Part shown: one piece after another, positions 7,176-11,570 of the stretch
How positions within the stretch are numbered: the stretch's first letter is position 1
How the letters are laid out: the number at the start of each line of letters is the position of its first letter
NCBI GenBank assembly: GCA_910585555.1
Contig: CAJUFU010000051.1
Coordinates: 1 to 11,570, forward strand
Length of the DNA stretch: 11,570 nt
Direction: 5' to 3'
Origin: an uncultured Lachnospiraceae bacterium
GTDB lineage: Bacteria > Bacillota > Clostridia > Lachnospirales > Lachnospiraceae
Notes under the pieces: model-generated
Seen by the model: only the letters and a program-made list of their open reading frames with translations
Database searches by the model: none
Told to the model about the DNA's origin: nothing
Program-made: the position numbers and the translations under genes

Positions 7176-7277
7176 CTTCAAACAAGCGTTCTCGCATAAA
7201 GGCAGGATGTGCCGGCAGATAACAAATGAGGCGGCATTCCTTAGACGCATTTACGAATAAACATAATGTATTGTAAT

Positions 7278-7297
7278 GTATACACAAGAAGGTATAC
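7278..7297 (+). promoter_or_regulatory. Possible antiterminator hairpin competing with the terminator upstream of larE
   Basis: GTATAC (7278-7283) pairs with GTATAC (7292-7297), which is the 5' arm of the terminator at 7292-7322. Independently, TACACAA (7281-7287) is complementary to TTGTGTA (7315-7321) in the terminator's 3' arm. The same short segment can therefore disrupt either arm, as in attenuators. A CATAAT box at 7262-7267 (five of six to a -10, with only a poor TTAGAC 15 bases before it) could start a short leader near here. The stem is only 6 bp, so the regulatory reading is speculative. Confidence 0.3.
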
Positions 7298-7329
7298 GAT
7301 TCTTCCAAGAAGGATTGTGTACTTTTTTT
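7292..7329 (+). terminator. Strong Rho-independent terminator between the NlpC/P60 gene and larE
   Basis: A 14-bp stem (7292-7305 with 7309-7322, including three G-T wobbles) closes on a CAA triloop. It is followed directly by seven T residues (7323-7329). Its form is textbook for the plus strand. It may simply end the upstream transcript, 175 bases past the NlpC/P60 stop. Alternatively it may act in the leader of the lar genes, whose first ATG is 55 bases further on, because no good promoter is visible between 7330 and 7384. Confidence 0.85.
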
Positions 7330-7384
7330 GCGCAAAAACAGGATGGAGATTAGATGTGAGGCGCTTTAAGAAATGGAGGACAGG

Positions 7385-8131
7385 ATGGAACTATCAGAAT
7401 TTTTCCGGGAAAATCCGAAAGCAGCATTGGCTTTCTCCGGCGGCGTTGATTCGGCGTATCTGCTTTATGCCGCGCTGCATTTCGGGGCGGATGTACGGGC
7501 ATATTATGTGAAAAGCGCTTTTCAGCCGCAGTTTGAATTGGCGGATGCCAGGCGTCTGGCTGAGCAGTTATCGGCAGAACTGCGGATTCTTAAGGCGGAT
7601 GTGCTTGCCTGTGAGAGGATTGCGGATAATCCTTCCGACAGATGTTATCACTGTAAGAAAATGTTGTTTGAAGCCATTGCCCAGGCGGCAGCCAAGGACG
7701 GCTATCAGCTGCTGTTAGACGGCACTAACGCCTCGGATGAGGAGGGGGACCGGCCGGGGATGCGGGCGCTTCGGGAACTGCAAGTGCGTTCGCCGTTACG
7801 GGAATGCGGCCTTACCAAGGAGCGCATACGCGGCTTATCAAAGGAAGCGGGACTTTTTATCTGGGATAAGCCGGCCTACGCCTGTCTGGCCACCAGGATA
7901 CCGGCGGGAGAGGTGATCACGGAGAGAAAACTTATGGACACGGAGGCGGCGGAGGCATATCTGTTTTCTCTGGGCTTTCGGAATTTCAGGGTGCGCAGGA
8001 TGAAAGACGCGGCCAGACTGCAGGTTCCGGCGTCCCAGCTTGAGAAAGCGCTTCTGATGCGCAAAGAGATTCTTTCGGAGTTGAAAAAATACTATAAAGC
8101 AGTTTTATTAGACTTGGAGGTGAGAGAATGA
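7385..8131 (+). CDS. larE: LarE, sulfur transferase of nickel-pincer nucleotide synthesis (three-cysteine type)
   Basis: This 248-residue cytoplasmic enzyme of the PP-loop ATP pyrophosphatase fold has the ATP motif FSGGVDS at residues 17-23. LarE adenylates the carboxylates of pyridinium-3,5-biscarboxylic acid mononucleotide and replaces them with thiocarboxylates. In Lactiplantibacillus plantarum a single Cys is sacrificed as sulfur donor. Here three cysteines sit at family positions: C87 and C90 (SDRCYHCK) and C167 (AYACLATR). This is the pattern of LarE proteins reported to hold a [4Fe-4S] cluster, which would allow catalytic turnover; that assignment is inferred. I chose ATG 7385 because GGAGG at 7375-7379 is 5 bases upstream; ATG 7373 lacks a site. 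The stop overlaps the larB start by ATGA. Confidence 0.93.
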   Translation: MELSEFFRENPKAALAFSGGVDSAYLLYAALHFGADVRAYYVKSAFQPQFELADARRLAEQLSAELRILKADVLACERIADNPSDRCYHCKKMLFEAIAQAAAKDGYQLLLDGTNASDEEGDRPGMRALRELQVRSPLRECGLTKERIRGLSKEAGLFIWDKPAYACLATRIPAGEVITERKLMDTEAAEAYLFSLGFRNFRVRRMKDAARLQVPASQLEKALLMRKEILSELKKYYKAVLLDLEVRE

Positions 8132-8883
8132 AGGGTGGTATTAAGAAAATATTGGAGCAGGTCAGAGATGGGGAGACTTCTGTGGAGGAAGCCCTGTTAT
8201 CCATCAAGAAGCAGCCTTTTGAGGATATTGGCTATGCCCGGGTGGATATGCACCGGGGGATTAGACAGGGGGCGGCGGAGGTCATTTATGGTGCGGGCAA
8301 GACGCCGGAACAGATTATCGGTATTGTGGATACCATGCAAAAGAACGGACAGGGAACCATCTTGATTACGCGGTTGTCACCGGAAGCGGCCGGCATCGTG
8401 GAGCAGGCACATAAGATGGACTATCATGAGCAGGCTCGAATCGGCATAATCGGCAGGATGCCTGAACCTGACGGCATTGGAAAAATTGTGGTGGCCACAG
8501 GCGGCACCTCGGATATTCCGGTGGCGGAGGAGGCGGCGCTGACTGCCCAGGCGCACGGTAACGAAGTGGTGCGGCTCTATGATGTGGGCGTGGCCGGTCT
8601 GCACAGACTGTTAGCCTGCATGGATGATATCATGGAAGCCTCGGTGATCATTGCCATTGCCGGTATGGAGGGGGCGTTGGCCAGCGTGATTGGCGGGTTG
8701 GCGGACTGTCCGGTGATTGCCGTCCCTACAAGTGTGGGATACGGGGCCTCTTTCCATGGGGTATCCGCTTTATTGTCCATGCTAAACTCCTGTGCCAGCG
8801 GCGTGTCTGTGGTAAATATCGATAACGGTTATGGGGCGGGCTATCTGGCCAGCAGAATCAATCATATGGAGGCGAAGAAATGA
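8128..8883 (+). CDS. larB: LarB, pyridinium-3,5-biscarboxylic acid mononucleotide synthase
   Basis: LarB carboxylates C5 of the pyridinium ring of nicotinic acid adenine dinucleotide and hydrolyses the phosphoanhydride, releasing AMP. It is the first step of the nickel-pincer nucleotide pathway. The protein is 251 residues, as expected. The N-terminal part (about 1-115) has the family patterns GYARVDMHRGIRQGAAEVIYG and ILITRLSPE. The C-terminal PurE-like half has GGTSDIPVAEEA, IAGMEGALASVIGGL and PTSVGYGASFHG. Cys222 in LNSCASG corresponds to the cysteine that attacks the NaAD ring in the L. plantarum enzyme (C221 there, from memory). GGAGGTG at 8116-8122 gives a strong ribosome site, and ATGA overlaps at both ends indicate translational coupling with larE and larC. 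Confidence 0.96.
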   Translation: MKGGIKKILEQVRDGETSVEEALLSIKKQPFEDIGYARVDMHRGIRQGAAEVIYGAGKTPEQIIGIVDTMQKNGQGTILITRLSPEAAGIVEQAHKMDYHEQARIGIIGRMPEPDGIGKIVVATGGTSDIPVAEEAALTAQAHGNEVVRLYDVGVAGLHRLLACMDDIMEASVIIAIAGMEGALASVIGGLADCPVIAVPTSVGYGASFHGVSALLSMLNSCASGVSVVNIDNGYGAGYLASRINHMEAKK

Positions 8884-10244
8884 AAACATTATATCTGGAC
8901 TGCGGGATGGGTGCGGCGGGGGATATGCTTACGGCGGCCCTGTTTGAACTTGTGCCCGGACAGGAAGCGTTTCTGGAGGAGTTAAACGGATTGGGAATCC
9001 CCGGTGTGGAAACCCGGGCGGAAAAGGTGAGTAAATGCGGTATCGGCGGTACGAATATCTCGGTGCGGATATGTGGAGAAGAGGAGTCCGAGAGCATGTA
9101 TGACCACGACTATACAAACGGTCATGAGCACACACATGGCCATGAGCACGAGCATGACCACACACACGGCCACGATCACGAGCATGACCACGACCATACA
9201 CACAATCATGAACACGCACAGGACCATGATCACGACCATGCACAGGGCCATAACCACATACACAATCATGACCATACATGCAGTCATGACGAAACGCAGG
9301 CCCATACGCATCATCACCACAGCGGTATGCACGAAATAGAACATCTTGTGGAGACTTTGTCTGTGTCTAAACATGTAAAGGAAGATATTCTGGCGGTATT
9401 TCATCTCATTGCAGAGGCGGAGAGCCATGTGCATGGTGTGCCTGTCACGGAGATTCATTTTCATGAGGTGGGAACCATGGATGCGGTGGCGGATATTGCG
9501 GCGGTGTGCCTGCTGATGGATAAACTGGCGCCGGAGCAGGTCATTGTGTCACCAGTGCATGTGGGCAGCGGCCAGGTGAAGTGTGCCCACGGGATTCTGC
9601 CTGTGCCGGCGCCGGCAGCCGCTTATATTCTTAGAGATGTGCCCATTTATGGCGGGGAGATACGGGGAGAATTATGTACGCCCACGGGGGCGGCTTTGTT
9701 GAAGCACTTCGCGGACCGTTTCGGGGCCATGCCGGTGATGCGTACCGAGGCCATCGGCTACGGTATGGGGAAGAAAGATTTTCCGGCGGCCAATTGCGTG
9801 CGCGCTCTTCTGGGAGAAACGGAGGATTCTGTGGATACGGTGGCGGAGCTGTGCTGTAATGTGGATGATATGACTGCGGAGGCCATTGGATTTGCAACAG
9901 AGGCGCTTTTTGCAGCGGGGGCCCTGGAAGTTTACACGGTGGCGGCAGGGATGAAGAAGTCAAGACCCGGGATTGTGCTCCATGTGATGTGCAGGGAAGC
10001 CGTGAAGGATGAGATGGTGAAGCTGATTTTCCAGTATACGACGACCATCGGTATCCGGGAAAATATTTCCAAGAGATATACCCTTTCACGTACCATAGAG
10101 AATGTGCAGACAAAGTACGGGGTGATGCGAAAGAAAGTCTGTAGCGGTTATGGTGTGACCAGGCAGAAGTATGAGTATGAGGATTTGGCGCGTGTGGCAA
10201 GACAGGAAGGATTGTCCGTAAGCGAAGTGGCCGCTCTGATTTGA
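8880..10244 (+). CDS. larC: LarC, nickel-insertion cyclometallase with long His-rich segment
   Basis: LarC uses CTP to insert Ni into pyridinium-3,5-bisthiocarboxylic acid mononucleotide, giving the nickel-pincer nucleotide. The single 454-residue frame covers both halves that L. plantarum encodes as larC1 and larC2 joined by ribosomal frameshifting. Conserved parts are the N-terminal YLDCGMGAAGDM, HFHEVGTMDAVADI (around residue 200), CNVDDMTAEAIGFATEAL, AAGMKKSRPG, and TTTIGIREN in the C-terminal half. Residues 75-155 are an inserted His-rich stretch (33 of 81 residues), probably for nickel binding or storage. GGAGG at 8868-8872 is 7 bases before the ATG, which overlaps the larB stop. A solute-binding lipoprotein begins 79 bases (or 40, with the earlier start) downstream with no terminator between. 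Confidence 0.96.
   Translation: MKTLYLDCGMGAAGDMLTAALFELVPGQEAFLEELNGLGIPGVETRAEKVSKCGIGGTNISVRICGEEESESMYDHDYTNGHEHTHGHEHEHDHTHGHDHEHDHDHTHNHEHAQDHDHDHAQGHNHIHNHDHTCSHDETQAHTHHHHSGMHEIEHLVETLSVSKHVKEDILAVFHLIAEAESHVHGVPVTEIHFHEVGTMDAVADIAAVCLLMDKLAPEQVIVSPVHVGSGQVKCAHGILPVPAPAAAYILRDVPIYGGEIRGELCTPTGAALLKHFADRFGAMPVMRTEAIGYGMGKKDFPAANCVRALLGETEDSVDTVAELCCNVDDMTAEAIGFATEALFAAGALEVYTVAAGMKKSRPGIVLHVMCREAVKDEMVKLIFQYTTTIGIRENISKRYTLSRTIENVQTKYGVMRKKVCSGYGVTRQKYEYEDLARVARQEGLSVSEVAALI
9102..9344 (+). repeat. Low-complexity His-codon tract in larC
   Basis: The stretch codes for residues 75-155 of LarC, alternating His with Asp, Glu, Thr, Gly or Asn in HD, HE and HT dipeptides and ending in HTHHHH. 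At DNA level it is an irregular series of CAY codons interleaved with GAY, GAG, ACA and GGC codons. Copies differ enough that no single unit length holds. It is an in-frame coding repeat, prone to length variation, and should not be taken for a CRISPR array: there are no constant repeats with unique spacers. Confidence 0.85.
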
Positions 10245-10323
10245 GACTCCCCAAGAGAACGGAGATGCCTGGTGAAGAGAGTTGATGAGGATGAATTTGA
10301 GGGAGTGGGAGGTTGGTTTGAGG

Positions 10324-11458
10324 ATGAGAAGAGGGACTTGGCGATTGGCGGCGGCTGTCATGGCAGTAGTTACCTTGACGGCCTGCGGCAGTGGGGCGGT
10401 GCCTTCCCTGAAAGAGCAGGAGCAGGCGGGGCATCCGGCAGAAGAAGAGGAGGTCAGCACGCTGGTCTATGGCAGCGGAGATTATACACGGATTAATCCG
10501 GCCATGGATGAGCATGGAGAGATCAATCTTCTTCTCTTTGACGGGCTGACGGCCCGCAATGGCCATAACGAGGTGGTGCCGGGGCTGGCAAAACGCTGGG
10601 AATTTGATGAAGATTCCTGTACATACACCTTTTATCTGGAAGAGGGTGTGCAGTGGCATGACGGAGAACCCTTTACGGCGGAAGATGTGAAATTTACCAT
10701 AGAATCCATTATGAATCCCGACAATGGTTCCGAGAATGCCCCCAACTATGAGGATGTGGAAGAGATTACGGTGATGGATGAAAAGACCATTGCCTTTCGG
10801 CTTTCTGCGCCTAATGCAGCCTTTCTGGATTATATGACCATGGCAGTGCTTCCCAGGCATTTGCTGGAAGGGGAAGATATGCAGGAGTCCGCCTTCTTTA
10901 GGCATCCCATTGGTACAGGGCCCTATCGCTTAGACAGCTGGGACGAGGGGCAGGCGATTATTCTTGCCAGAAACGAAGCCTATTTTCGGGGAATGCCGGG
11001 GATTGGGCGGGTCATCTTTAAGATTGTCCCGGATGACAATGTAAAGGCGCTCCAGATGGAGGCGGGAGAACTTGACCTGGCGCTTTTGACACCGAAGGAT
11101 GCCAGGAACTTTGCAGACCGGGAGGGCTATATCTGTTATGATATGAAGACCTCTGATTACCGGGGAATTCTCTTTAACTTCCATCACGAATTCTGGCAGA
11201 GAAACAGAGATATCATTCCGGCAGTCTGCTATGCCATTGACAGACAGTCTATCGTCGATGCGGTACTTTTGGGGCAGGGGATACCCGCCTATGGCCCCTT
11301 GCAGCGCAATGTTTACAATGATGAAGCAGTGGAACATTATGATTACAATCCTGCCAAAGCTAAGGAAATTCTGGAAAAGGCAGGGTGTGTCATGGGGGAA
11401 GAGGGTATTTATCTGCGGGACGGCAAGCCCCTTTCTTTTATCATCAATGTGGGTGCAG
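10324..11458 (+). CDS. ABC transporter substrate-binding lipoprotein, family 5 (NikA/DppA/OppA-like), 3' end lost
   Basis: About 377 residues of an extracytoplasmic solute-binding protein are present, where about 500-550 would be usual. The signal peptide ends in LTAC with lipidated Cys21. Family 5 marks are VPGLAKRWEFDED, YTFYLEEGVQWHDGEPFTAEDVKF, PIGTGPYRLDSW and CYAIDRQSIVDAVLLGQG. The family binds peptides, nickel or nickel chelates. The position just after larEBC, with no terminator, makes nickel supply an attractive inference, but no ligand residues prove it. ATG 10324 gives the most typical signal peptide, with GGGAGG 11 bases upstream; in-frame ATGs at 10285 and 10291 are alternatives. 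From about 11455 the frame stays open but reads as nonsense, because the sequence switches to parA in another frame. Confidence 0.85.
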
Positions 11459-11570
11459 GGGGAATACTTCGCTCTGGAGGGGCTCAGCGACCTGATGACC
11501 ACCGTGCGTCTGGTGAAGCGGAACCTCAACAGTTCCTTGGAGCTGGAGGGGGTGCTGCTGACCATGTACG
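11453..11570 (+). pseudogene. ParA/Soj ATPase fragment joined to the transporter gene (probable chimera)
   Basis: Frame 2 from 11453 reads VQGEYFALEGLSDLMTTV, continuing RLVKRNLNSSLELEGVLLTMY to the window edge. This matches the ParA/Soj region after the Walker A and A' motifs (in Bacillus Soj, roughly PVQCEYYALEGLSQL followed by GVLLTM). No start, ribosome site or N-terminal half is present. GC is 65 of 109 bases (about 60%) from 11462 on, above the neighbouring gene, and codon choice (CTG, CTC, ACC, AAC, GTG) differs. The simplest reading is an assembly join to another locus or genome; a real rearrangement is possible. Confidence 0.75.

Noticed and set aside
7118..7384. Known riboswitch or T-box leader upstream of larE
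   Set aside because: I looked for a T-box-like conserved core and a nickel/cobalt riboswitch-like core and saw neither; only the hairpins reported are supported.
9100..9345. Repeated short motifs resembling a repeat array
   Set aside because: These are His-codon repeats in frame within larC. There are no constant-length direct repeats with distinct spacers, so it is not a CRISPR array.
9631..10905. Long minus-strand open frame (424 codons) opposite larC and the solute-binding gene
   Set aside because: The translation is rich in Pro, His, Ser and Arg with no family signature. The plus strand carries two well-recognised genes over the same bases, so it is an antisense shadow.
10930..11565. 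Long minus-strand open frame (211 codons) opposite the solute-binding gene
   Set aside because: No motif and no ribosome site stands out, and it crosses the suspected chimeric junction. It is explained as a shadow of the plus-strand coding.
11459..11570. Continuation of the solute-binding protein to the window end
   Set aside because: The frame stays open but reads as Gly-, Ala- and Arg-rich nonsense, while the ParA reading in the other frame is clear.

Overview
The window looks like chromosomal DNA from a Gram-positive clostridium, most likely a Lachnospiraceae-type Firmicute. The reasons are the GC content of roughly one half, strong purine-rich Shine-Dalgarno sites, lipoprotein signal peptides, a PcsB/CwlO-style NlpC/P60 hydrolase, a lipoprotein related to trigger factor, and a DUF1934 gene beside murI. 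The taxon is inferred from gene content and style, not from a search.

Layout. Bases 1-65 hold a perfect 9-bp hairpin. Then come murI (glutamate racemase) and a DUF1934 protein on the plus strand. They converge on a small single-pass membrane protein of unknown function on the minus strand, and a hairpin terminator lies between them. A divergent promoter region (about 1930-2126) separates that gene from a membrane acyltransferase on the plus strand. Next are a trigger-factor-like FKBP lipoprotein, asnS (asparaginyl-tRNA synthetase) and a secreted coiled-coil NlpC/P60 peptidoglycan hydrolase, closely spaced on the plus strand. A 267-base gap (7118-7384) carries one weak hairpin, one strong intrinsic terminator and a possible competing antiterminator fold.

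From 7385 the window holds larE-larB-larC, joined by two ATGA overlaps. These three genes encode the whole route from nicotinic acid adenine dinucleotide to the nickel-pincer nucleotide (NPN) cofactor: LarB carboxylates and hydrolyses, LarE adds sulfur, LarC inserts nickel. LarC is one uninterrupted 454-residue protein with an 81-residue stretch holding 33 histidines. A family 5 solute-binding lipoprotein follows, plausibly a nickel or nickel-chelate (otherwise peptide) receptor. No larA client gene is present in the window.

The last 110 or so bases do not belong to that transporter gene. In another frame they encode an unmistakable ParA/Soj segment of higher GC, joined in the middle of the solute-binding protein. 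This is most simply a chimeric assembly end, so the transporter gene should be read as truncated at about 11455.

Most of the window is ordinary housekeeping DNA. The parts worth a second look are the NPN locus, the leader upstream of it, the unknown membrane protein and the terminal junction. I found no CRISPR array, tRNA, rRNA, insertion sequence or defence system.
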